51,642 nucleotides of DNA. Origin: Serendipita indica DSM 11827 (lineage: Eukaryota > Basidiomycota > Agaricomycetes > Sebacinales > Serendipitaceae). The translations under genes were made by a program, and so were the position numbers. Each line of letters starts with the position of its first letter. Position 1 is the first letter of the stretch. This document shows positions 36,800 through 48,489 of this stretch, in pieces. The stretch spans positions 1 through 51,642 of the forward strand of contig CAJVGD010000023.1 of NCBI GenBank assembly GCA_910890315.1. Reading direction: 5' to 3'. The notes below the pieces were generated by a model. It was not told where the DNA came from, did not search any database, and worked only from the letters and a program-made list of their open reading frames with translations.

Positions 36800-38118
36800 T
36801 AAATGAGAATAACGTAGCTGCCACTCTGCCAAACGAGCTATTGTATCTCATATTCTCGCATCTTCCATATGATCCGCTCTATGACGACTGGCCGCGCTGG
36901 CCATTATCCTCTCCCGCTCATGCCTTGCCGTTAGTATGTCGGCATTGGAGATACCCGGCGACATCATCACTATATGCCGCCGTCGAACTGCGGACCATTG
37001 CCCAGGTCCGCTCATTCTATCGAACGATTCTTCAATTCCCGCATCTTGCGCCACTCGTCAAGACTCTGTTCTTACCTATCCACCCGCGGAAGCCCTGTCC
37101 AGCCTCGGTGGTAGACGAATGTGATAGACTGATGCGCCTTTTGCCATGCTTGGACGAAACGTCGTATCAGCTGGACTCTCACCGTATCAACTTTCCAAAC
37201 ACGGCTGGTGCAGATAATCAAAACAAAAACGCACTTGTTCGCTATCTAGGTCTCGCCGCATGCATAGCGCAAGTCGGGCCCGGATTTCCCGACATATCGC
37301 GTGAGTTTGGAGGCCTACGGTGCTTACTTCTCAGCGGATTCCGAATTCGCCAGCGTGTCGACCCTGCGGTAACGCCACCTCTTCTACAACTCGAAGAGAT
37401 TACCATTGTGGGCGACGATAGCTTCCCTTACCTCGACGACTGGCTCTGCGGCTCGCCCCGTCTGCGCACACTTTGCGTGGCATCCATCTGGGATCAACAG
37501 CCATCTCCCCCGGTGAGAGTCTTGAGGACAAAGCGAATTCATTACATCGCCATCGCTGGGTGCTACACGGATCATAGCTACCACCTATCGTGGCTCGGCA
37601 TTTCCGACGCTCTCCGGATTTTAAACGTCTCTGCGGACGTCTTCCATAGTACCTATCCGCAGTTCCCGACCGAATTAGCGGAGATGAAGATTTGGGTTGT
37701 TAAGGGGATACCCCTCAACACAGACATGTTTATCCAATACCTTGAGGGTGGCCCAAGGATTGGAAGACTGATTCTCGAGGTGGATGTCCACCTGGAGAGC
37801 TTTTCAAACGCAAAGGAAAAGATCATCGAGGTCTGTAAGCGGAAAGAGATTCCGCTATGCATTGACGTTGGACAATGTGACTGCGAAACGGGTGTGTTAT
37901 ATTCATATGTATCGGTTTTCCGAATATTCTGACGGTTTTCAGAGATAAAGCCAGAAGAACCTCCAGAAATCCCGAAAGGAAAGGTTTCTCAGTTATGGTT
38001 GCAGACACTGGCGGCTGCGAAACATATCATCGGAAAGCAAAAGGATCCAGTCGTCAGTGACGAAGAGAGGGCAATCCTTGAGTGGGAGACTGATCAGCAG
38101 CTGCCGGCCAGTTCCTGA
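36800..38118 (+). CDS. F-box/LRR protein
   Basis: Probable substrate receptor of an SCF-type ubiquitin ligase. The frame holds an F-box start TLPNELLYLIFSHLPYDP with the conserved LP..L...IF pattern, LVCRHWRYPA as the second helix, then about 300 residues of irregular leucine-rich repeats (PPLLQLEEITIVGDDSFPYL; GSPRLRTLCVASIW; DALRILNVSADVF). A 51-nt intron at 37892-37942 leads to a last exon (37943-38118) ending TGA, with a charged tail. The frame is open upstream to about 36783 without an ATG, so a first exon before a TTAACAG acceptor near 36798 is likely, but I could not place it in phase. It is divergent from the damaged F-box gene at 35.4-36.4 kb. Confidence 0.7.
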
Positions 38119-38435
38119 TCCATCCATTGGCCGGGTTTGTGGACCTCAAACGGTGTTTTTTACGTATGCATCTCATACTTGAGTAGCGACTTAGTATCGT
38201 TGTTTATCCCACCAGAGAGACGTTTGCCTCAGACATTTCTTAAGCCCTTCCCTGAATACTACCCTTCTGGGTGCCCGCAGTACGAACACTGAGCGGCGCT
38301 AATCAGATATTATGAAGCAGACGGCAATTGTATAACACCGCCGTTCTCTACAAGTCACAACCTTGATGAGACGCACATATATTTTCCCTGAATCAGACCC
38401 TTCTCTTTCTCAGGCTTTGAAACTTGGACCCGCCC

Positions 38436-40263
38436 ATGGCAGAACCGACCAAAGTGGTGATTGTTGGCGCGGGTAAGGCTATCATAAACGCTGGTTACTT
38501 CTAACATCCGAATAGGATGGAATGGGTTGATGGTGGCGAAGACGTACCTGAAAATTAACCCAGCTATTTCGCTTACAATTCTCGAGGCGGAAAGAACGCT
38601 CGGTGGAACATGGTCCGGTGACCGTGTCTACCCAGAATTCCACACACAAGTCCCCTATGGTCGCTACGAGTCATGTGACTTTCCAACACGCCCGCCAGCT
38701 GCGCCGCGTGCAGGTGGAACTTCATTCCGTCCTTCGTGTCCACGAATACCTCGTAAGTTTGCGCAGCAGCGATTCAATATTGCAGACAAGATAACCTACA
38801 ATACTTCAGTCGAGCATATACAACGTCATGAAGATGGGAAGGGATGGAAACTCGACATCTGGAGAGAGAACGGTGAGCGAGAGGTTATCATCTGCGATAA
38901 ACTCGTCGTCGCAACTGGTGTCCACTCGCTACCAAATGTCCCAGATATTCCGACTTCAACGGAAGAGCCCTTTGTTCCCTTGTCGTTTCACTCTCGTTAC
39001 GTCGGCCGGCACTACGACGATATCCGTTCGCCGTCTGTGAACGTTGTCACTATCTATGGCGGAGGAAAGTCTGCATATGACGCTGCTCAGGCAGCATTGA
39101 ACGCAGGGAAACATGTTCACTGGGTAATACGTACAAGTGGATCAGGAGCAGGCGCACTTGCCTTGCCTGAAATTAATGGCAAGCCAGCCACCGACATGCT
39201 CTTCACACCCGCGATGGAGTTCAACAATCCGCATCCGATGAGAAACACTTGGTGGGATTGGTTTTTCCATAGTGGCGGTAGTAGGATTGGATATTGGCTT
39301 CATTGGGCTGTAGCTGGCTTGGCGAGTCGAATGATGCTCAGCAAGTGGAGATACGACGAAGGAGTTATGAAGAATCTTAAGCCACCGTTTGTGGATCGCA
39401 TGTGAGTCATTGCTTCAAAGTGAGGTGACCAATTATGATAAACGACGCGCGATACTTCTGGCACAATTCTTCCGTTCTCGCATTACCAGGACCCGAACTA
39501 ATAGATAAAGTCCGGAACGAGGATGGAATCACGATTCACCGCGCAGATATTACTCGACTGTCCGGGCGCACCATACACCTGGCAAATGGCACAACACTCG
39601 AGACGGATATTTTGATCTACGCCACTGGGTACAACATTCATCATACCACATTCTCGGAACGTGACTCTTGGGAGTTGGGACTTCCAGTCAGAATTGACCG
39701 CATACCCGTGATTGCGCCTGGAACATCATGGCCTACAGAATCCATGGAACGGGCCGACCAAGAGGTTCTACAACGCTTCCCTCGGCTTCGAAATCCACCT
39801 GTGAAGTCCAAGAAACCGACATGGACGCAGTATAGAATGTACAGATACATTCTTCCCTTTGAGCTACTTAGGAGGCGTGACAGATCCCTCGCTTTCGTTG
39901 GCTACATGGGAGGAGGAACGATTATCGGCGCGGATGTCAGTGCGTTATGGGCTGTTGCGTGGATGGAAGGAAAGTTGGAGATCACGAGGGACCTTGAGGA
40001 GATGATCAAGGAGTCCGAAGTTCTCAATGCCTTCTTGAAGCGTCGATACATCAATGCGAGTCAAGAGGCTCCATACTTGCCTTTCGACGGCACGGTGGTA
40101 CGTTCGGTTCTCGTTTGAGTATTCAGAACCTAACCATATCTAGATTATTCGCGAAATGATGAAGGAACTTGACGTTCCCCACCCAAATCTGGGCGCTTGG
40201 ACACCGCATTTCCCTTCTGCATATAGGGGTATAGTAGAGACTTGGCTAGCTAAGAATACCTAA
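38436..40263 (+). pseudogene. FAD-dependent monooxygenase A (group B FMO/BVMO-like), probably damaged
   Basis: Predicted flavin monooxygenase that would use FAD and NADPH to oxygenate a small molecule. Exon 1 is 38436-38472 and exon 2 38516-39401; the last exons end at 40097 and run 40144-40263. Motifs: FAD Rossmann GAGWNG, the FHSRY segment, NADPH Rossmann YGGGKSAYD, and the ATGY motif of the FMO superfamily. Two oddities: at about 38728-38760 three single-base losses relative to paralogue C cluster together, replacing the expected FIPS.RVHEYL by an unrelated patch while restoring frame; and the intron after DRM has a good GTGAGT donor at 39402 but no in-phase AG acceptor before RYFWHN. It also lacks the second intron present in copies B and C. 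Confidence 0.72.
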
Positions 40264-40557
40264 GGCGCTCCATGTGTACATTATCTAGTGGTCAACGAGA
40301 CTTGAACTTGACCGCATTGCCAAGCTGATGAAATATGATTGGACACTTTATCATCTGTTAAAGGATATCTTTTTCAGTGATTTAGTAGAAAAACCACCAT
40401 CCTTTGTCCACTGGAGGATCGACTCTTCAACATTGCTCAGACAATTCTACAACGCCACCGGTTTGGGGATAATTAGTGATGCGTCTTCATAGAGAATCGT
40501 ACAGATATAAGACTGGATGAGAATGTTTGTGTAATTCAGTCCATCTTGTTCACATCC

Positions 40558-42472
40558 ATGACGGAGGAGACTCGTCCTCGTGTTGTCATTGTTGGAGCTG
40601 GTCAGTATTCTCTTCAGTATGTTATAATCATCATCTGACTCTTTCTCTTTGCAAACAGGTTGGAGCGGCATCACACTCGCGAAAACGTCAGTATTCATAT
40701 ATGCACGGATAGCGCATTCTAACACGGCCAAGGTACCTGCAGCTAGATTCCGAAACCCCAATCACGCTTCTGGAAGCGGAGAGAACGCTTGGAGGAGTAT
40801 GGTCCGCTGATAGAGCTTACCCAGAGCTCCAGACCCAGGTACCTTATGGACGCTACGAGTCTTGGGATCTACCCATGTCTCGTACAGACGGCGTCAAACC
40901 TGAGCGAGCAGACTTTATCCCGTCATGCCGAATGCACGACTACCTTGTGGAGCTGGCACAAAAATTCAACGTCATGGACAAAATTCGGTTCAATATCTCT
41001 GTCACTCATATTGAGAGACATGAGAATGGCGTTCAATGGAAACTTCGCGTCACAGATACCTCCAAGGGAGCTGAAGAGGAGATTATCTGCGACAAACTGG
41101 TCATCGCCACGGGCGTACATTCGTTGCATAAGATTCCAGATATACCATCTGAGAATTTCACACCTCTCACGATTCACTCGCGGTTCGTTGGACAACATTA
41201 TCACGACCTGCATTCCCCAGACATCGAGGTGGTGACGGTATATGGCGGCGGCAAGTCTGCATACGACGTGGTTCAAGCTGCATCGAATGCAGAAAAAGAT
41301 GTACATTGGGTGATACGAACCAGTGGAGCCGGTGTTGGTGCCATTGTCGGGCCAGAGTTTCTGGGACAATCGACCGTCGACAGCCTGTTCACTCCTGCGA
41401 TGGATTATCTGAATCCGCACCCGTTGCGTGCTTCTTGGTGGGACCGGTTCCTCCACAGTGGGAGGAACCGGTTTGGATATTGGCTCCATTGGGGTATAAC
41501 AGGTCTTTTCAGCAATATCTTTACCAATTTGTGGAGGTATGACGAGAATGAGAGGCTCAGAAGTCTCAAACCTCCATTTCTGGATCGCATGTACGTTGCA
41601 CCTTCCCCGCTGGAGTAGTTGTTGATGGTAATGCCTAGTATATATTGGCAGAATGCACCATTGCTCGCCGTATCAGGCCCAGAATTGATCAAAAAGATAC
41701 GTGCAGGAGACGGTATCAGTATTCATCGGGCGGAAATCGTCAAACTCTCCGGGCGGACCATCCATCTCCACGATGGTTCGTCATTGCAGACCGATGCCCT
41801 GGTCTACGCCACAGGCTACAGCATTCACCATCCCATATTCTCACAAAAGGATTCATTCGAACTCGGTTTACCTGTTCGCATTTCTCAAATACCCACCATC
41901 GCGCCCGATGCCTCGTGGCCGACGCAGGATATGCTTGATGCGGACAAAGAGGTCCTCGAGCGGTTCCCTCGTCTACGTGATCCACCTATCCAGCCCAAGA
42001 GTCCAGAATGGACACAGTACTGGCTCTATCGCTTCATTGTCCCATTTCCACTACTTCAGAGGAATGATCGGTCATTAGCCTTTGTTGGGTATTTGGGCGG
42101 GGGAACTCTCAGCCTCGTGGCGGATGTGAGTGCCCTTTGGGCCGTTGCTTGGCTGAGTGGACGACTGGAGATCAAGAGGCCGTATGAGGAGATGGTTCAG
42201 GAATGCGACTTGCTCAATGCGTTTCTCAAGAGGCGTTGTATCAACGCAAGCCAAGCGGTTCCATATATGCCGTTTGAAGGGCTCACGGTATGTATATCGG
42301 TACGTAATTCGTAGCTGGCTAACGTTGGAAGCAGCTTATGAAACAGATGCTGGACGAGCTCGGTCTTGAGCCGCCAAACTTGGGGGTGTGGAGACCGCAC
42401 TTTCCAAAGGCGTACAAGGGGATTACGGAGACGTGGTTGGCAAAGAATGCCGAGTATACCCAGAGACAATAG
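40558..42472 (+). CDS. FAD-dependent monooxygenase B (group B FMO/BVMO-like), intact
   Basis: The one fully open member of three local paralogues: exons 40558-40600, 40659-40686, 40733-41590, 41639-42287 and 42335-42472 total 1716 nt, giving 571 residues. It has the FAD-binding GAGWSG near the N-terminus, an LEAERTLGG strand, YPELQTQVPYGRYES, the IHSRF segment, NADPH-binding YGGGKSAYD at about residue 240, and YATGYSIH near 420. No signal peptide is present, so it acts inside the cell. The substrate is unknown: N-oxide, sulfoxide or Baeyer-Villiger chemistry are all possible for this group. Introns are 46-58 nt. Confidence 0.87.
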
Positions 42473-43003
42473 GTCACCCGTCGCTTGGTTGTAGTCACCA
42501 TAACTCTTGTAAAATAGTGAAATGCTGAATAAACATGGCTAGACCCCCAGTTTTGCGTTTGTGGCCGGTCGCCCCCGTGTCGCTTGCTTGGCCTCGCCGG
42601 TGTCAGGCCATTTGCCCAACTCTTGACCTTCTCCTCGACCGCCCTTTTCTTCCCACTCTTTTCTCTCGTATGTTTTCTTTTTCAGCAACAACTTGTGCAT
42701 TTCCTGACTCTTCCTTTTCTCCCGGCTCGCTTTTTTGGTGTCTCGCTGCCGCGGTGCTGTCTCGGGCTCAGTGGCCGTTGGGTATACTGCCGTCGAACAG
42801 TGCGACGAGCACATTCGAGACGATTTCAGTAAGCATAAACACCCTTTCCGTCCCCATGAAACGCAATCCCTGACGAATCCCGATTCAGTCTCGGTCCACA
42901 ACACGAAAATCGACGATTAATCTCCTCCGACGACCGGCATCTGCAATCCCAAGCAATATCGTCATACGTTCCAAGTTACTCTCCCCTCAAATCCAGTTTC
43001 ATT
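42473..43003. other. Spacer between monooxygenase B and the GH5 gene
   Basis: Pyrimidine-rich sequence with fortuitous frames on both strands; the right end carries the GH5 promoter. No gene is supported. Confidence 0.45.
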
Positions 43004-44949
43004 ATGTTCGGAAGGCGGTTACGTTCCGTATGTCCGCACCTCTCGCAGTTATGATTCCTAACAGCCGGTCAAAACAGGTTTTGTTTGCATTCCTATGTGT
43101 GTCGCCAGTGCTCGCTTTACCCGAATGGACGCCTCCGCTCAGCACGCGTGGCCGTTATGTCGTCGACGCGACGGGCGCACGCTTCAAACTCCATTCCGGC
43201 AACTGGCACGGTGCATCTGGGACTTGGACCGGAGTTGGTGACCAAAACAACGATGACAATTCACACTATAACGAAAACTCGCACAATCTGCCGCTTGGCC
43301 TACAGTACATGCCCATCGACACCATTCTCGACGCTTTCGAATCACTCGGTATCAATTCCATTCGCCTGCCGTTTAGCAACCAGATGATCCATGACCCGAC
43401 GCCCATCCTGGATTACTGGGTTGCAGCCAACCCGCAGCTCAGGGGCATGACGCCTCTCCAAGTCTACGTAGAGTGCGTCAAAGCGCTTACTTCCAGGGGT
43501 TTTGCGGTTATCCTGAATAACCATACGAATAAGAATCGATGGTGCTGCGGTGTAGGTGATGGAAACGAACGGTGGAATGAGAGTCAGACGACGCAACAGT
43601 GGGCAGACGATTGGGTGATGATGGTCAAGCTCTTCAAGGACAATCCGCGCGTTGTCGGTGCCGACTTGTACAACGAAGTCCGACGAGACGTCCTCATTGA
43701 TCCAAACTGGGGTTGGGTGGTCCAGTGGACTGGCCGCATCACAATGGGCAGGCGATCGAATTCTCACAGAAGCGAATCCGGATATTCTCATCATTTATCG
43801 AAGGCATCAACTGGGTCGGCCTTCCTGTTGATGGTCTTCCACATGGACGACCGACGCTTAGCGGCGCAGCCACCATCAGCCATACGCTCGTTCAGTCGGA
43901 CAAGTTGGTGTATGCGGCACATTTCTATTCGTATACAGGACCCAACCACAGCGGCGCGTTCGGGATAGGAGAGACCCATGATCCACGCTATCGAGATCTC
44001 AATCTGCAGCAGTTGAGGGATGTCGTAGAGTCGTCAGCGACATTTGTCGTCAACCAGCCGGACAAGCACTTTACACGGCCTCTTTGGGTGCGTTCTCCAT
44101 GCTCCTTTACTCGTTTCCTTACGCCTTTGTAGATCAGTGAGTTTGGTATTCCAGGACGCGGAATCATATCCGATGCGGACAGAAACTGGTTCGACAACTT
44201 CCTCTCCATTCTCAAGACCAACGACCTCGACTACGCCTTCTGGCCACTGATCGGTTATCTACGCAACGGACAAGGCAACGGTTGGGCGTTGATCAACTAC
44301 GACCTCTCGAACAACCGCCAGGATTCGCTTAATGACGGCAATGACTGGCGGCGTGATCGATGGTACGACCTTGTCAACGCCACGACACTCAAAGAAGTGT
44401 CAACAACTCGACCAATTGGCGGATGATCAACGTTGACCGCGGTGACTACATAAAAGTAGCACTATTGTCAACAAAAAATGGGACTGGGATAGCGGCGCAC
44501 GAAAGGCGTGTACGGACAACTTGCGGCTGATTGGCCTCCAGCCGAAGTCTGCATCGTGGGCTCTGTGCAGATGCAGTCTATGGTTCCCAGCTGTGGAACT
44601 CTGCGAGAGACACCGTCGTCGTGACCAACGAGCAATACGTTAGCACGGACTGGGCCTCACGATATACAAAACTTCAATGCCCACCTGATCACTTTGTGAT
44701 TGGATACAATTTCCGCGGCTCCAGGCCAAGTTCTGTTGTCTGTGCAAAGTCGGACAGGCAAGGTGGGCTAGGAGGCGGGGACGAACAATGTGGTTCGATC
44801 GTGGTGACTCGCGAGAGAAGTGGTGGTGGCGGCGACTTTGCGGTCCAGGATTACAAGGGCAGTGTGCCGACGACGAGTACATTGCTGGTATCGCGTATAC
44901 AAACCGCGTGGACGGGGGCGCACCCGCAGCGTTGTATTGTCGGTCGTAA
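43004..44949 (+). pseudogene. Secreted GH5 glycoside hydrolase with Cys-rich tail, many small frame changes
   Basis: A cellulase-type family 5 glycoside hydrolase. The preferred start at 43004 joins across a 47-nt intron (43018-43064) to a hydrophobic signal peptide (VLFAFLCVSPVLA). Barrel motifs: INSIRLPF, ILNNHTN, the acid/base Glu in LYNEVRRD, and after a 45-nt intron (44088-44132) the nucleophile Glu in ISEFGIP. A C-terminal part from about 44.4 kb has two Cys-bounded units (CPPDHFVIGYNF..VCAK and QCADDEYIAGIAY..LYCR) and ends at TAA 44949. The conserved sequence is spread over three frames, with about seven changes, yet the total length remains a multiple of three and I see no internal stop that is not due to frame. 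Either young decay or assembly indels. Confidence 0.72.
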
Positions 44950-46025
44950 GTCATTGAATTTCTTTTGTTTGATCCATCACCCTCCCTGCTACTCCTACCT
45001 TGTCCCATAAACATTCCATCTCCATTTGGGCCAAATGCCCACCACGCTCTTTCATATCATTCACGGTCTCTCCTGCATTCACGATACGCAATTTCTACGA
45101 CTCGACGATCTTTTCTCTGGGCTCATAATCACGCCTGTCCTTCACTCTGTTGTTTATACCGCTCGAGCCATGCTCGAATGACGTCTACAAGTAGTGTTTG
45201 ATGCAATTGCTTGGTTCCCATCGCTTGCGATCCGAAACCCTCCTGTTCCTTCCCGTTGATTAGAATCCGCTGATTCATCCACGTCTTCCCTTCCCCTCTA
45301 TTCAAATGTCAAACTGCAAGGAACAAGCTAACGCGGTAACCCCACGCAGGTCCTTCCACTCGGCGTCGTCGGCCCTTCGCAGCTCCGGATCACCGGCGCC
45401 GGTTCAGCTCTTTGGCGTAGTGCTCGGCGTGATTTGGCTGCGGTGGTTCTTGGTCATCTAGGTGGTTGCGGGGATGCATTGTGGTAGGAAACTGCTGGGT
45501 TCTTCCTCGCCTTCCATCCGGATGCGCGCATCCCGTAATGGGCGCGTGTATTTCATCGACAAAATCAACATCACGTCCTTTTTGCTTCTTCAATGTCACC
45601 ACCTTCAGTATCACTATGGACACCCATACCTTTCAAATCAATCACTCTCACGATAACTTATCTTCCTTTTCACTCAGATCCTACGAGTTGGTTAATCATC
45701 CTGGCTTTCTCCTGCAATTCTTTCTCTTCACACCTCATTCATCTTTTCCTTCGCGCAAGTGCTGTCGCGTTGGATTCCCTCCCCTTTATTTCAATATTGC
45801 GCTCAATCTCCGGCTCTCACTCACATCTATCCAACTCGAACCGCATCTATCCAACTCCACTCGCATCTCTCTTCAATCCAACGCATCTCCGCTTGGCGTC
45901 AACTCTTTCTCACCTTCACTCTATGGCGATTCCTCTCCTCATGACGGATCCTGCTCACGACGATCTTACGGCTTGTACATTTTGGTTGCTCTCTAAATAG
46001 ATCTGTTTCCCCACCAACTGGGTCC
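44950..46025. other. Pyrimidine-rich spacer
   Basis: C/T-rich sequence gives long but compositionally biased frames (up to 176 codons) in several phases on the plus strand. None has a domain. The stretch separates the GH5 gene from the convergent monooxygenase C. Confidence 0.45.
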
Positions 46026-47908
46026 TCATGAGTGTACAGCGAGCCATTTCTCCACGATTCCGCGGTAAAAGATGGGGTATCTAGGTGTCAAGGCACCCGC
46101 TTCGGGTAGCGATACCTCGAGCTCTTCCAGCATATAATTAAGAATCTACTCTTGCATTAGCTCCGATTTTTAGTGAAAACGGAACGTGACTCACCGTCAT
46201 CCACTCGAATGGGAGGTATGGGATCTCTCGACCGGCATTGAGATACCTTCGTTTGATGAACGCATTGAGGAGGTCACATTCCTTTTCCATCTCATCCATA
46301 TCTCTCTCGATGTCTAGTTTGCCCGTCATCCATGCCACAGCCCACAATGCGCTGACATCGCCTATGATGCAAATTGCTGCTCCTTGCAGGTAACCGACAA
46401 AGGTGAGAGATCTATCCCTCTTCTTCATCAAAGGAAAGGGGAGAATAGAACGGTAAAGACGGTATTGCGTATAGGTTGGTTTCTTTGGCTCGACCGGTGG
46501 GTTTGAGAGGCGAGGGAATTTGGCCAAGACCTCTTTATCTGCCTCTTCCATGGCTTGTGTCGGCCACTGTGCGTCGTGGTTCCCAGTAAGTGAAGGGATA
46601 TGGGAAATCTGGACAGGGAGCCCAAGTTCGTAGGCGTCTTGTTCTGAAAAGATGGGTTGATGGATGCTATATCCAGTGGCATAGATAAGCATGTCCGTGG
46701 TCAATGTCGTTTGATCTGCAAGGTGAACATGTCTCCCCGATAATTTTGTAATGTCCGCCCGGTAAATCGTGATACCGTCGCCGCGTCTGACTTTATCCAG
46801 GATATCCATCGTTGGAACCGCGAGTAAGAGACCATTGTGCCAGTACATGCTGCAAAAACGTCAGTGGAGGATTGCGAGGAAGAAGCATAACACCCACACG
46901 CGGTCCACGACGTCCGGTTTGAGCTTTCTCATTGCATCGTTCGTCGTAACCATCTTTCCAGTGACGACTCTGCTCATGAGCCCAGAAATCGTCAATGCAG
47001 CCAATATCAAACCAGTTCTTGCCGCTGTGGAAGAACCTGTCCCACGTGTCCCGAAGCGGATGAGGATAGTTGTAGTCCATCGCAGGCGTAAAGATGATGT
47101 CGCTGATCGAACTGCCGCCAAACTCTGGAGTGTATTGCACCCATACCGGCACCGCTCGTCCGGATTACCCATTGTACTGTTTCCCCCTTTAGCCGCGTGC
47201 ACAGCATCATATGCAGACTTTCCTCCGCCATACACGGTGACTACCTTGATCTCTGGTGAGCGCATTTCCTCATAGCGCGCTCCAAGGAATCGTGAGTGAA
47301 ATGTTGGAGGCTCAAAGCTCTCTGAAGGAATATCTGGAATGGTAGGAAGGGAAGTAAGACCCGTCGAGATGACCAACTTGTCGCAAACGATCGTCTCTTG
47401 TTCCCCTCTCTCGTTGAGCACGGTAAGGGTCCAGCGTACTCCATCTTCATGACGCTGCACGTGTTTCACAGAGACGTTGTACCGAATCTTGTTGGCGATA
47501 TTAAACTTGGTGGCAAACTCCTGCAAGTATTCGTGGACACGGTTCGACGGAATGAAATCGGCTGGCTCGCGTTTTGCGTTTGGTGGTCGCGTCATTGATA
47601 AGTCGCAAGACTCGTACGCTCCATAAGGTGCTTGAGTATGCAGTTCCGGGTACACACGGTCGGCCGACCACGTCCCGCCCAAAGACCTCTCGGCCTCGAG
47701 GACGGTGAGCGAGATGGTGGGATCAACCTGCAAATATCTGCCCAATGTAAATACCTTTACGCTAATCTGTTTGTAAGAGACAAAAGACTGACGTTTTCGC
47801 CACGGTCAGCCGTTCCATCCTAAATCCGAGAGACGTGTTCATTCAGAAGTATGACGTGGAATAACTTATTTGCTGACCTGCACCAATGACAACTTTGTTA
47901 CTGGACAT
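46026..47908 (-). pseudogene. FAD-dependent monooxygenase C (group B FMO/BVMO-like), with frame changes
   Basis: Third paralogue of the monooxygenase group, on the opposite strand. Exons 47878-47908, 47793-47819, 46898-47737, 46195-46849 and 46026-46145 match copy B intron for intron. Motifs: FAD-binding GAGWNG, RVYPELHTQAPYGAYES, FHSRF, YGGGKSAYD and YATGYSIH. Exon 2 is 27 nt instead of 28 and so shifts frame right after the FAD motif. Exon 3 uses three frames between about 47190 and 46960 (GETVQWVIRTS, then SDIIFTPAMDYNYPHP, then SGLMSRVV) before returning to the first. The residues on each side are well conserved. Probably a recent pseudogene, or an active gene with assembly errors. Confidence 0.75.
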
Positions 47909-48489
47909 GGTAGGGACCAAATTTGTGCTCGAGCTCTGAAATGAGACCGCGCTTATTCGCAGCAAGGGTCGCCAAGGCCCGCAGTCAGAAGTCCAATTCA
48001 AATTGCCATGGCGCTCCTTAGCAATGCAAATAGATAGGGTCAAGGCCAGCAAAGCTTACGTACATCCATCTGGGGAGATTTTGAGTACTGTCAATCTCAT
48101 TCCTCTGCCACCCATAGGTCGCTTTTCATCTCCTCGTCCTCTTCACGTTGAACGATGGTTTTTCCCAAAAGATCTGGGGCAGACCACCTCCGGCGAATCT
48201 TAAAGGAAAGAAACGACTCGCTCGCCGGTTTATGATCTGCATCACTTTAGCGCCATCTTAGATTGAACGAGTAGGAGCACTCACGACTACAGTTACAGTA
48301 CGCATCCCAGGCTCGAGCGGCACCCTCGCGGCGCACGCTTCCACCAAGGGTTGGCGGTACGTCTCAAAGTATTGTGGGGAATGATACTTCCACGATGAGC
48401 TTACCCAGCTTTGGACCGCGTTCGATATAGCTAATGAACTCAGGCATGAGCAGCTTTCGCGACTCGTACGTCCACACGCGCAGCTCGTC
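47909..48489. other. Upstream region of monooxygenase C
   Basis: No gene seen. Confidence 0.35.

Noticed and set aside
45466-45996. 176-codon plus-strand frame
   Set aside because: The stretch is pyrimidine-rich, all three frames are similarly open, and the protein is a Ser/Phe/Leu-biased low-complexity product.
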